From contig JADJFE010000003.1 of assembly GCA_016708725.1 (NCBI GenBank), positions 62,001 to 126,000 on the forward strand: a stretch of 64,000 nucleotides of DNA, in the 5' to 3' direction. This DNA comes from Candidatus Aalborgicola bjergmarkensis. Its GTDB lineage: Bacteria > Pseudomonadota > Gammaproteobacteria > Burkholderiales > Burkholderiaceae_C. The notes below the pieces were generated by a model. It did no database searches. It was not told the origin of the DNA and saw nothing but the letters and a program-made list of their open reading frames with translations. The position numbers and the translations under genes are program-made. Shown in pieces: positions 9,575-18,074 of this stretch (within the stretch, counting starts at the first letter, position 1; each line of letters begins with the position of its first letter).

Positions 9575-10543
9575 TCACCCCTTGATGTGCAAAATCACCT
9601 TACCCCTGGCCCTTTTGCTGCGGCTCAGGTCGTGGGCTTTTTGGGCCTCGTGCAACGGAAAGACCGAATCCACCACCGTTTTGAGCTGGCCCTTTTGCAC
9701 CAGTGCGGCAATGGCTTCCAGTCCGGTGCGCTCAGGCCTGACCATGACCACGGCGCAGCGTTTGCCGGACTTCGATACGGCATGCCTGAGCGTGCTGGTG
9801 AATGCGGCGACAAAATTTCCGGGAGCTGGCACGGTGGAAACGTACACGCCGCCCGGCACCAGAATACCGCTGCAGCGCGCCAGACTTTCCCGCCCTATGG
9901 TGTCAAAAACAATGTCATAGACAGCGCCATTTTTCCTGAAATCCTCGGTTTTATAGTCAATGGTCAGGTCGGCCCCCAGGCTCTTCACCAGCGCCTGGTT
10001 GGCAGCGCTGCAAACCCCGGTGACCACCGCGCCCAGCGCCTTGCTGATTTGTACGGCAAAGGTTCCGACCCCGCCCGATGCGCCTATGACCAGCACGCGC
10101 TTGCCGCGCTGGATACCCGCAATGTCCACCAGCGCCTGCCAGGCGGTCAGGGCACACAAAGGCAGTCCGCCCGCAGCGTCAAAGTCCATGTTGTCGGGCT
10201 TGCGCACCAGGGATTTTTCGTTGACGGCAACCAGCTCGGCGTGTGCGCCCAGGCCCTGCGCCGGGTTCTTCATGCCAAATACCGGGTCGCCCGGCTTGAA
10301 ACGGGTCACGCCGGGGCCAACCGCCGCCACCACGCCACTGATGTCACTGCCCAGCACCAGCGGAAAAGCAGGCACCAGGAACTGCAACTGGTACTTGCCG
10401 GAGCGAATCAGCCAGTCCCTGGGGTTGATGCTGGAGGCATACACCTCCACCAGAACCTGGTGGCGGCCTATGGAGGGCGGGGGCAGGTCGCCGTGCACCA
10501 GCACGTCACTGCCGCCATATGTTTGCTGAAATACCGCTTTCAT
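9575..10543 (-). CDS. Zinc-independent quinone oxidoreductase-like / MDR alcohol dehydrogenase
   Basis: The 322-residue product starts MKAVFQQTYGG and contains a GroES-like fold with SSINPRDWLIRSG. The Rossmann motif VIGASGGVGTFAVQ (about residue 150) binds NADPH. The catalytic-zinc Cys/His set of alcohol dehydrogenases is not evident, so it fits the quinone oxidoreductase / enoyl reductase branch of the medium-chain dehydrogenase superfamily. Its substrate cannot be told. A MarR-type regulator relic lies 13 bp upstream in the same orientation, and may once have controlled it. Confidence 0.85.
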   Translation of the reverse strand: MKAVFQQTYGGSDVLVHGDLPPPSIGRHQVLVEVYASSINPRDWLIRSGKYQLQFLVPAFPLVLGSDISGVVAAVGPGVTRFKPGDPVFGMKNPAQGLGAHAELVAVNEKSLVRKPDNMDFDAAGGLPLCALTAWQALVDIAGIQRGKRVLVIGASGGVGTFAVQISKALGAVVTGVCSAANQALVKSLGADLTIDYKTEDFRKNGAVYDIVFDTIGRESLARCSGILVPGGVYVSTVPAPGNFVAAFTSTLRHAVSKSGKRCAVVMVRPERTGLEAIAALVQKGQLKTVVDSVFPLHEAQKAHDLSRSKRARGKVILHIKG

Positions 10544-10556
10544 GTTTGTCCTTCGG

Positions 10557-10742
10557 TTAATTGGTTCGCTGGCGAACCATTTGCTTAAAAGCCAGGCTCT
10601 TGGGGGTGAGCTGGATCAGCTTGACGCGCTGGTCGGCGGTGTCGGTGGTCTTTTCGACGTAGCCGAGGCGGATCAGCTTGTCGACCAGCTCGGTGGTGGA
10701 CGATTTCTTCTTGCCGATGATTTTGGAAAGCTCGGGATTCGG
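10557..10742 (-). pseudogene. MarR-family regulator, 3' fragment
   Basis: On the minus strand the end of a winged-helix protein is readable: NPELSKIIGKKKSST, then LVDKLIRLGYVEKTTDTADQR, then KLIQLTPKSLAF up to a TAA at 10557. This is the recognition helix and wing of a MarR regulator. The 5' half is missing: an in-frame stop occurs shortly upstream and the 176-bp repeat starts at 10801. The gene was apparently cut when the repeat/defence island arrived. Confidence 0.7.
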
Positions 10743-10800
10743 GAAACCAGATGATGCCGGTGCCGGGGCAGGCCTGGATGGGGCAAATGCTCATGAAAAC

Positions 10801-10976
10801 ATAGCTACTCCCGCTTGGTACATAAGGCGTACAGCCAGATTTGCCTTGAATTTTGCCCTTCAAAACGGGTCAAGGCGATGCTGATACCGCCATGAGGCAT
10901 CAAAACGGGCCGTTTTCGGGTAATTTTGCATGGAAAATCGGGCTGTAAGCCTTATGGGATAAGCGGTAGCAGCTAT
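10801..10976. repeat. 176-bp MITE-like repeat, copy 2 (left flank of defence island)
   Basis: The element is 176 bp with imperfect 35-bp terminal inverted repeats (ATAGCTACTCCCGCTTGGTA at the left end, AGCTAT at the right). It differs from the copy at 17834 at only two positions, and both have the same orientation. Similarity between these two copies continues about 50 bp beyond the right end (TCAGGAGCA...TGGCCTTGG...TCACAAATCCACCCGGA). Confidence 0.85.
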
Positions 10977-11322
10977 TTTATCAGGAGCAGTCTGGCCTTG
11001 GGTCACAAATCCACCCGGAAATCGATGCTGCTGTCCGGCGCTGTCAATCACCAGGCGCGCCGTTTTCTTCTGCTGGTTTTGCCCGACCAGTTTGCCACCC
11101 GGCAACCAGTAATGCATGCCCTGAACCCGTCGGCATACACCCACAAGGCATGGCGGACGCAGGCCCCGCCCATGGGAAGAGCACATCCGCCGCAGTGGCG
11201 TGCGCGCCATCGTTATCCGCGCCGGGGACTTTTTTGGCAGTGGCAAAGGCACCTGGATGCAGCCGGTTATTCGGCAAGCTCGACGCGGGTGGAGGTTTTG
11301 ACCTGCAAACTGTCCGTAAGTG
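10977..11322. other. Gene-poor stretch downstream of res
   Basis: This follows the res stop codon and runs to the 176-bp repeat. A minus-strand frame with coding-like composition (YWLPGGKLVGQNQQKKTARL, then a run ending in GGFVTQ) ends near 11010, but it has no clear start and matches no family I recognise. The sequence CCGGGTGGATTTGTGAC here also occurs just downstream of feoB (18053-18070), so part of it belongs to the repeat's extended right flank. Confidence 0.4.
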
Positions 11323-12810
11323 TCAGTGCTTGTGCTTTTCCACCATATCCTGCAATCCTGCAGCATCGCCCACGACGACATCCCAGGCCCAGATGCCAAA
11401 GCCTCCATGCGCATTGACCGCATCCACCCACTGCGCCAGCGCAGCACGCTTGGCTTGGTCTTGCGGTGTATCTTCGCCCTTGATCTCCAACACCAGCGTC
11501 TTCCCCGATGTATAGCGCACCAAAAAGTCAGGGATGTACTTGCGTTTCGAGCCGTTCCACAAATACAAAATGTGAAATCCCAGGTGATCATTTTTCACCC
11601 AGGCTGCCACCTTGGGGTGCGCCTCGACCACGTTGGCTGCGTACTTCTCCCAACCGCTGTCCACCACGATGTGGCTCACCTGGCAGCGTTGCGTGGGCTC
11701 GGCAATGCGGGTGGTGTACCAAGTGCGCATGTCACGGGTGCTGCCAATCGGGCGCTCGCCGTCAAACACCGGCTCCAGCTTCAAGGTGTTTTGCTCGATC
11801 ACGTACTTCATCAGGTGTTGCGTGATCAGGTCGATGTGCAGAGAATACAGAATTCGCTTGCGCAACGGGTCTTGGTGAAACAGCGACGGCAGGCGGTCCA
11901 GCCCCTCGACCCAGCGGGTGGCTTCGTCCAGGTCAATACCCAGTGCCTCGGCCTCTGCCTTGCTGATCTTCACGTCGGCGGGCGTGCGGTAGGCGTGGTG
12001 CGCCTCGTCGTTGATCACCACCAAGTCTTTGTAGGCGGCCAGCTTGCCCAACACGCGCTTGGTAAAGGCTTCGTCGCTTTCCTTGCCTTTTTTGACTACC
12101 GAACGCTCTTGCTGCTTCAACGGCATCAGCGTGTGCCAATTTTCAATCAGCACCTCGGCGCGGTTGAGCTTTTGACGCATGGCCTCCGATGGACACAGCT
12201 CAAAGCTGTCGTAATAGTTGTCGGTGTGGCCGGGCATCAGTACCTGCAAACGGGATTTAACCGTCAAGCCCGGGGCCACCAAAAGAATAGCGCTGGAATA
12301 TTTGCGCGGCGACTTGGGGTAGGTCAGCGCATTGAGCACCTGCCAGGTGATGATCATCGCCATGACCGTAGTCTTGCCGCTGCCGGTAGCCATCTTGTTG
12401 CACAACCGCTCAAACGCGCCACCGTCGCCCTGCACGTTGATGCCTTGGCGGTACTCGGATTGCGCTTCCAGCATCCACATCAGGGTTTCAATGGCTTCCA
12501 GTTGGCAGAAGTAAAACGGGTACTGGCGGCGTGACACGCAGTCCTTGTCCCACCAATGGGTCAGCAGTTCCAGCGTCACGGCGGTCACACCGGGCCAACC
12601 GGCCTCGCGCCACTGGCCCACACGCTGGCGGATGTCATCCACCAGGGGGATAGAGACCTGGCGGCGCGTGTTCTCACGGGTGTCGATGATCTCGTAGCCT
12701 GCCGGGCGGCGCGTGGGCTCCTGACGCAGGGTGCGGTCGGTGTTCTCGGCCCAATGCTGTTGCGGCTCGATAAAGGCCGAATTGATGATGAGGGAGGTGG
12801 GCGCGGTCAT
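11323..12810 (-). CDS. Type III restriction enzyme Res subunit, internally deleted
   Basis: The N-terminal half is the first RecA domain of a type III Res. It has a Q-motif-like FYFCQLEAIETL, Walker A MATGSGKTTV (about residue 140) and a DEAH box, INDEAHHAYR (about 266). After VEGLDRL near residue 303 the sequence jumps directly to a region leading to the C-terminal nuclease core (PDFLVRY, then LEIKG; about 427-440). The usual SAT motif and the entire second helicase domain are absent. The 495 residues compare with about 900-1000 in the family. The deletion is in frame, so a protein could be made, but translocation and cleavage are unlikely. The ATG overlaps the preceding gene's TGA. Presence of Res is certain; lack of activity is inferred. 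Confidence 0.85.
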   Translation of the reverse strand: MTAPTSLIINSAFIEPQQHWAENTDRTLRQEPTRRPAGYEIIDTRENTRRQVSIPLVDDIRQRVGQWREAGWPGVTAVTLELLTHWWDKDCVSRRQYPFYFCQLEAIETLMWMLEAQSEYRQGINVQGDGGAFERLCNKMATGSGKTTVMAMIITWQVLNALTYPKSPRKYSSAILLVAPGLTVKSRLQVLMPGHTDNYYDSFELCPSEAMRQKLNRAEVLIENWHTLMPLKQQERSVVKKGKESDEAFTKRVLGKLAAYKDLVVINDEAHHAYRTPADVKISKAEAEALGIDLDEATRWVEGLDRLPSLFHQDPLRKRILYSLHIDLITQHLMKYVIEQNTLKLEPVFDGERPIGSTRDMRTWYTTRIAEPTQRCQVSHIVVDSGWEKYAANVVEAHPKVAAWVKNDHLGFHILYLWNGSKRKYIPDFLVRYTSGKTLVLEIKGEDTPQDQAKRAALAQWVDAVNAHGGFGIWAWDVVVGDAAGLQDMVEKHKH

Positions 12811-13364
12811 GCGTGCGCGACTTCAGTGAGTGTTCGCAACAAAACTCGAAAGCTGCTCGACTGGTTGCGGGCCAGGTCAAGATGCGGCGAAATGGTCCGC
12901 GCGCCTTCGCGCTTTTGATAGGTGGGGATCAGTCGTTTAATCTCCCTGGACGGACTACCCAGCAAGTCCGGTGCCCGAAATTTTGCTTTTCTGGCATGCG
13001 CTGCCAGCTTGGGCTGCCCAAACCCGGCGGCAATGGCTGCCCAGTCACCGACAAAGAAGGTCTCAAGCTCTTTGCAGACGATGCGCACGGTGGCTTGCGG
13101 CTGCCCCGCAGTTGCACACAAGTTCAATAAGTGCTTTTTGATGATTCGGCAGTCACCACTATCTTGATCGCGCATCACGATAAAGCGGCTGTTGGGCCGC
13201 AACCAGCGCTTCATGCGCATCACCAATTGCTTTTCTAGATCCTGTTTACCGTCAAACACCAGAAAGTGCGGCGTGATGTGTGCAGGCAATACGCGGGGCA
13301 AAATCCCCTCCAAAAATTCCCGCGCGGAAGGCTCTTCCAGGAAGAAAACCAAGTTTTCAATCAC
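12807..13364 (-). CDS. DUF4276-like TOPRIM-type protein, partner of the adjacent ATPase
   Basis: The 185-residue protein begins ENLVFFLEEPSAREFLEGIL, with the acidic pair at residues 10-11 placed as the TOPRIM glutamate. IVMRDQDSGD follows, with D66, D68 and D71 as the DxD element. This matches the DUF4276 group, which usually accompanies an AAA ATPase in OLD/PARIS-like nuclease systems. Start and stop both overlap neighbours by 4 bp (ATGA), so its translation is coupled to both the ATPase and res. Role (inference): effector nuclease gated by the ATPase. Confidence 0.75.
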   Translation of the reverse strand: MIENLVFFLEEPSAREFLEGILPRVLPAHITPHFLVFDGKQDLEKQLVMRMKRWLRPNSRFIVMRDQDSGDCRIIKKHLLNLCATAGQPQATVRIVCKELETFFVGDWAAIAAGFGQPKLAAHARKAKFRAPDLLGSPSREIKRLIPTYQKREGARTISPHLDLARNQSSSFRVLLRTLTEVAHA

Positions 13365-14557
13365 GGATTGGCTCCCTCAAAAAAACCTTGTTTCCATAAG
13401 TAGCCCATCTGATCGCCTTCTGCCATGTAGGCTTTGAGCTGGGCATCGTCCCGGGCGCGGTGCACGCTGGTGTACCCGTCTTTCTTGACCAGCCAAAAGA
13501 CTTCATCCAGCCCCACAGCATTTAAAAAGTCAGGCGAGTGGGTGGTCACAAAAACCTGCCCGCCGCGCTCGGCATAAGCCCGAAACTCTTCAGCCAAATC
13601 CCACAGCAATGACGGATAAAGTTGGTTCTCAGGCTCTTCCACACACAGCAGCGGGTGCGGTGTCGGGTCAAACAGCAGCACCAGATAGGCGAGCATTTTG
13701 ATGGTGCCGTCCGATACGTAGCGGGCCAAAAATGGGTCTTCAAAAGCCCCGTCCTGAAACTTCAACAGCACACGCCCTTCCTCGGTCGTTTTGGATTCCA
13801 CTTTGGTGACACCCGGCACACGCGACTGCAAGCGCGACAGGATGTTCAAGAATACTTGCGGATGGTGCTTGTGCAGGTACTCCACCACCAGCGACAGGTT
13901 CTCCCCCTCGCGCGACAAATGCTCCGCGTAGCCGGTCTCGGCTTCGGGTCGTGCGCGGCTGATATGAAAGTCCGACAAATGCCAGTTTTCAATCAAGTTG
14001 CCTAAGGCCACCACTGCCGGAAAACGCTCAAATTGTGCCAAACCTTTGATGGCCAAAATGTCGGGGCTTTTCAGCGTTTGTTGTTCGCGTTTCAGTTCCG
14101 CTTCGTCCGTGACCGAATCCAGCTCGTTGGTCACCGCTTCGCCCACGCCATTGGAAAAATCCAGAAAGTGCCACGGTTGCCCACTGCTGCCGCGCCGGTA
14201 TTTCAAAATCTCGCGCGCCACTGCGGGCCGACCGTTTAACTCATCAATGTGAAGTTCATAGGTGATAAGTTGACTGCGCTTGCTTCCCAAAACGGTGCGC
14301 AGCTTTATTTCAATCTCAATCGGCCCGGTTGTACCTCGGCTGCGTACCTCTTGCAGCCCGCGGCTACCCCCCAATCGGCCTAGGGCTGCGGTCAGATTGG
14401 TTGTCATGGCATCGCGCAAAAACGCGAACACTGTAAAGAGTGTGCTCTTGCCCGTGCCATTGGCCCCCACCAGTACACAAAAACGAGGAATTTCGCGCAG
14501 CGTCACATCCTGAAAAGTGCGAAAGTTTTTCAGACGAATAGATACAATTTGTTGCAT
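13361..14557 (-). CDS. AAA family ATPase (AAA_21/OLD-like), defence-associated
   Basis: The 398-residue protein has an SMC/OLD-like start (MQQIVSIRLKNFRTF) and Walker A GANGTGKST at residues 31-39. An ABC-type signature-like stretch is near LSREGENLS. Walker B LLCVEEPE is near residue 304, and an H-loop VTTHSPDFLN follows. This is the layout of ATPases paired with TOPRIM nucleases in phage defence. Its gene sits 3 bp after mod and overlaps the DUF4276 gene by 4 bp. The conserved motifs are intact, so the ATPase should be active, unlike Res downstream. Confidence 0.85.
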   Translation of the reverse strand: MQQIVSIRLKNFRTFQDVTLREIPRFCVLVGANGTGKSTLFTVFAFLRDAMTTNLTAALGRLGGSRGLQEVRSRGTTGPIEIEIKLRTVLGSKRSQLITYELHIDELNGRPAVAREILKYRRGSSGQPWHFLDFSNGVGEAVTNELDSVTDEAELKREQQTLKSPDILAIKGLAQFERFPAVVALGNLIENWHLSDFHISRARPEAETGYAEHLSREGENLSLVVEYLHKHHPQVFLNILSRLQSRVPGVTKVESKTTEEGRVLLKFQDGAFEDPFLARYVSDGTIKMLAYLVLLFDPTPHPLLCVEEPENQLYPSLLWDLAEEFRAYAERGGQVFVTTHSPDFLNAVGLDEVFWLVKKDGYTSVHRARDDAQLKAYMAEGDQMGYLWKQGFFEGANP

Positions 14558-14560
14558 AGC

Positions 14561-17281
14561 TTATTTCTCCAAAACCGTCAGCTTCATCACCTTCAGCGAC
14601 TCAATCCCCCGGTCGTCCACAATTTTCACCGCCACCGTAGCGTTAGCCCCTGCCTCAAATGGCAGCGACACAGTACCCACAAAGTGTTTGAGCAAGTCTT
14701 CGTCCAATTCAGCGCGAATGTCTTTCTTCAGCTTCATCCAGCCATCAATCTTGCCCGCCATGGGGAAGAAGAACTGGTGCGGGAACAGGCTGCGCCCGTC
14801 GTAATCGGTGTCCAGACTCCAGGCGGCAATTTTGGCTTTGCCGCCCGACACCAGCTCGCCCTTGGCGGTGTCAAAGTAGTCAAAGCCATTCACCTCCACC
14901 TGCCACAGGCCATCGGGCAGGGCCGTCAAATGCACATCGGGTTGGCCCATGAGCCAGAAGCTCTGGTTGGTGGTGGATTTAGAGCTGGCTTTCTTCAAGT
15001 CTTCGGTCAGTAAATCCGTGTTCATTTGCGCCTTGAGCGCGGTGATGCCTTTGAGGGCGTCAATGTCTTTGGCGGCTTCGGGGTCAAAGGCGAAGGCGCA
15101 AAACACAATCATCTTGGGCCGGGGGAACAGGTCCGCCGCTTCGCCCAGGGCGTGTTCGACTTGCCGTTGTTCGAGCGCCCCATGCTCGGGGCCAAAGCTG
15201 ATGACCACGCGCTCGCCCGTGTCCAAATGTCCGCTGGCGTGCAGGCAGGCGGTGCCGGGCAACACTTCCAGCTCGGCAAACTTGAGCATCTGGCCGCCCT
15301 TGCCGCGAATGCCTGCTTTGAGCAATTCGTCACGCCAGGTGTGCTGGCGGCTGGTGTTGCCGCTGCGGGCCACCGACATATCGGCCCGCTCAGTGTTATG
15401 GGTCAAATTGGCCTCCAGCCCTTGTGGAACGTGCGCTGCATGCTCCTGTAACGATAGCACGGTGGGAAAGGGAACGGCCTCTACAGTGAACGGGCCGGAC
15501 ACGCGCAGCTTGTTTTTGGACTTCTCGGGTTGGTCGTACAGCGTCTCGTTGTCGGCCTGCGCGGCGATGGAGCGGTCCATCTCGGCCTGCATCTTCTGGC
15601 GGGCGGTGTGAAAGGCTTTGAAGGCATCCACCACCGGGCCACTCAAAGCATCCGGGGCCGTGCGGTCGGCGGGCCAGTCGGCTGGGTAGTCAAATGGCAC
15701 TTCCCACTCCAGCAGCGCCATGCCTTTTGTACCCAAGGCCAGTTTCTGCCCCTTGCGTGCTCCCTCCGTCACGGTGAATGCATTAGCGGGAGGCTCGGCT
15801 GCCAGCGCGGCATTCAACCCGGCCAGAGCCGCCTCAATGCCGGGATGCAGGCGCTCATAGATGGCGTCAATCTCGGGGTTGTTGGCAATGCTTTTGAGGG
15901 TGACGTGCGGCACGGTCTTGTAGATGAAACCGCCCTTGAGCCCTTCGTGCGGGTAGCGCAGGGCAAAGTAATCGAAGCTGGCGGTCATCAGCCGCTGCTT
16001 GGCCAGCGTGATGGCCACGCGCGAGGTGTCGCAGGTGATCCAGCGGCGGCCCCATTTCTCGGCGACGTAGGCGCTAGTGCCACTGCCGCAGGTCGGGTCT
16101 AGCACGAGGTCGCCGGGGTCGGTGGTCATGAGCATGCAGCGTTCGATGACTTTGGCGTTTGTCTGCACGACATACACCTTGTCACTTGCACCTGCCAAGT
16201 CGTCCCACAAGTTGCCCAGTGGATTGGCAGGGAAATCATCCAAGAATTTCTTGTAATTGAGGCTGCTGGTTCCTGCAAAAACCCGATTGGCCTTAACGAG
16301 GTTGTCAAAACCAATCTGATTTGTGGTCCAAGTGCGATTACTTGGCGGTAACCAGCCGCTTCCCTGAAACCCAAAGTTAACAATTTCGTGCTCGCGCGCT
16401 GGCCGATTGGACGACAAAGTAACGTTTCTAAAAAAACGAACCGGCTCAATAACTTGAGCGGCGCGGCTGGCTGGGATGGCTTGACCCGAAGCCAAAAGCG
16501 CTTGGTCATACCGTTCGCCGGTTGTCGTCCCTTCACCTGGTCGCATTTCGCGCAACGGCTGTCGATATTTGATTTTCTGAATATCCTTCGCGTACCAAAT
16601 CAAGTAGTCACTCACTGGCGAAAGTAAGTTGCTTGTCTGACCGCCAGTTTTCTTAACGGTAATGACTGAGACAAAATTCGACTCACCAAAAATTTCCGCG
16701 ACAATGTTCCGAACATAGTGCAGGTTTTCGTCAGAAATTTGCATGAATACGCTGCCCGTCTCACTCAGCAAATCCTTTGCAAGCAACAACCGATCACGCA
16801 GGTAAGTCAGGTAGGAGTGAATACCCAGCTCCCAGGTATCCCGAAACGCCTTGATCATCTCTGGCTCTTGGGTCAGGTCGGCATCTTTTTGATCCTCAAC
16901 CTTTTTTTGCCCCACGAACGGCTGAAAGTTGCTGCCGTACTTGATGCCATAAGGCGGGTCGATGTAGATCATTTGCACCTGCCCGGCCATGCCTTCTTTT
17001 TGCAGCAGGCTGTTCATCACCAGCAGGCTGTCGCCCGCCACCAATCGGTTGGCCCAGCCCCGGTCGTGCTTGTAGAAGTCGATGGCGGAATGCAATGGCA
17101 GGTTCTCAAACGGGGCATCAAACAGTCCCGGCTGGAAGCCTTTTGCATAGTTTTGAGCTGTAGCGCCCGTGGAACGTGCGGGAGCAGCTCTCTTTTTTGA
17201 AGCATCCTGGCGCTTGGAGACTGCGCTCAGGATGCTCATGGCGTCGATGCGCTCATGCACGTGCAGGCTTACGGTGTCCAC
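14561..17281 (-). CDS. Type III restriction-modification methyltransferase (Mod)
   Basis: The 906-residue DNA methyltransferase has motif IV IYIDPPYG (about residue 108) before motif I DPTCGSGTSAY (about 394). This is the beta-class order of adenine N6 methylases such as type III Mod. A long target-recognition region lies between them and a further 450-residue tail follows. The frame opens at a GTG (17281); an ATG at 17239 is an alternative, and neither has a strong ribosome site. It is the first gene of the mod-AAA-DUF4276-res operon and looks intact, so host DNA is probably still methylated. Confidence 0.88.
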   Translation of the reverse strand: MDTVSLHVHERIDAMSILSAVSKRQDASKKRAAPARSTGATAQNYAKGFQPGLFDAPFENLPLHSAIDFYKHDRGWANRLVAGDSLLVMNSLLQKEGMAGQVQMIYIDPPYGIKYGSNFQPFVGQKKVEDQKDADLTQEPEMIKAFRDTWELGIHSYLTYLRDRLLLAKDLLSETGSVFMQISDENLHYVRNIVAEIFGESNFVSVITVKKTGGQTSNLLSPVSDYLIWYAKDIQKIKYRQPLREMRPGEGTTTGERYDQALLASGQAIPASRAAQVIEPVRFFRNVTLSSNRPAREHEIVNFGFQGSGWLPPSNRTWTTNQIGFDNLVKANRVFAGTSSLNYKKFLDDFPANPLGNLWDDLAGASDKVYVVQTNAKVIERCMLMTTDPGDLVLDPTCGSGTSAYVAEKWGRRWITCDTSRVAITLAKQRLMTASFDYFALRYPHEGLKGGFIYKTVPHVTLKSIANNPEIDAIYERLHPGIEAALAGLNAALAAEPPANAFTVTEGARKGQKLALGTKGMALLEWEVPFDYPADWPADRTAPDALSGPVVDAFKAFHTARQKMQAEMDRSIAAQADNETLYDQPEKSKNKLRVSGPFTVEAVPFPTVLSLQEHAAHVPQGLEANLTHNTERADMSVARSGNTSRQHTWRDELLKAGIRGKGGQMLKFAELEVLPGTACLHASGHLDTGERVVISFGPEHGALEQRQVEHALGEAADLFPRPKMIVFCAFAFDPEAAKDIDALKGITALKAQMNTDLLTEDLKKASSKSTTNQSFWLMGQPDVHLTALPDGLWQVEVNGFDYFDTAKGELVSGGKAKIAAWSLDTDYDGRSLFPHQFFFPMAGKIDGWMKLKKDIRAELDEDLLKHFVGTVSLPFEAGANATVAVKIVDDRGIESLKVMKLTVLEK

Positions 17282-17833
17282 TTCGAAGTTTGGCTTTTTT
17301 TGGGGGCTTTGGCAGTCTTCTTTACCGCCTTGGATGATTGCATCGCAGGAGGGGCTTCCTGGGATGTCAGTTCAAAATCGGGCGATTCCTGGTTTTCAGG
17401 CTGTTCTTGCGGTTGTATTGGCTGCGCACTATCCATTGGTACTCCCGGATTCTTGATGGATGCAAAGCGTACACCAGCATTTTGCAAAATGGCTTCGTGC
17501 TACCAGTAATTTGTGCAAAAACCGTGTACGCCTCGGTTTGGCAATCGAAACGACCTGTTTTTTCGCTCGTGTGCCATTTTGGGTTGTCTTGGTGTATCTC
17601 CGGCACGACTCTACCCGACAGCTCTGAATCGCTGGTTTTGCTCTCACCAATGGATGCGTTGATCGGCACAATAGTCCGGTTCTGGCTGCGCTGCTTGATC
17701 CCAATCAGGCAGAGCCTCCAGCACCTCGTCAGCCGGTGCATCACAGTTATCCCACAGACGTTTAATCTGAAGTTCTTTCGCATGGCGCGTTTGAACGAGC
17801 GCATTCGTCTGCGGCGCTGTTTCAGCAAAAAAC
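17269..17833 (-). pseudogene. Probable broken gene(s) upstream of mod
   Basis: Coding-like composition moves between frames on the minus strand. One frame (17644-17833) reads FFAETAPQTNALVQTRHAKE, then a run ending in ALPDWDQAAQPEPD, and stops. A second frame continues with GESKTSDSELSGRVVPEIHQ. A third (17269-17436) could be a 55-residue peptide MDSAQPIQPQEQ ending in KKSQTSKWTP and overlapping the mod start by 13 bp. The 5' end abuts the 176-bp repeat at 17834. I do not recognise the family. It may be one frameshifted gene or a relic plus a small mod leader ORF. Confidence 0.4.
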
Positions 17834-18009
17834 ATAGCTACTCCCGCTTGGTACATAAGGCGTACAGCCAGATTTGCCTTGAATTTTGCCCTTCAAAACG
17901 GGTCAAGGCGATGCTGATACCGCCATGAGGCATCAAAACGGGCCGTTTTCGGGTAATTTTGCATGGAAAATCGGGCTGTAAGCCTTATGGGATAAGCGGG
18001 AACAGCTAT
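17834..18009. repeat. 176-bp MITE-like repeat, copy 3 (right flank of defence island)
   Basis: It has the same length and orientation as copy 2 at 10801, with two mismatches over 176 bp and the same imperfect 35-bp terminal inverted repeats. Shared sequence continues past the right end to the feoB stop codon, interrupted by about 22 bp not present next to copy 2. Both copies are preceded by AAAACATAGCTACTCCC. Confidence 0.85.
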
Positions 18010-18074
18010 TGTATCAGGAGCAATTTGGCCTTGGCTGGGAGTATGCCGGAGCCTGTCACAAATCCACCCGGACA

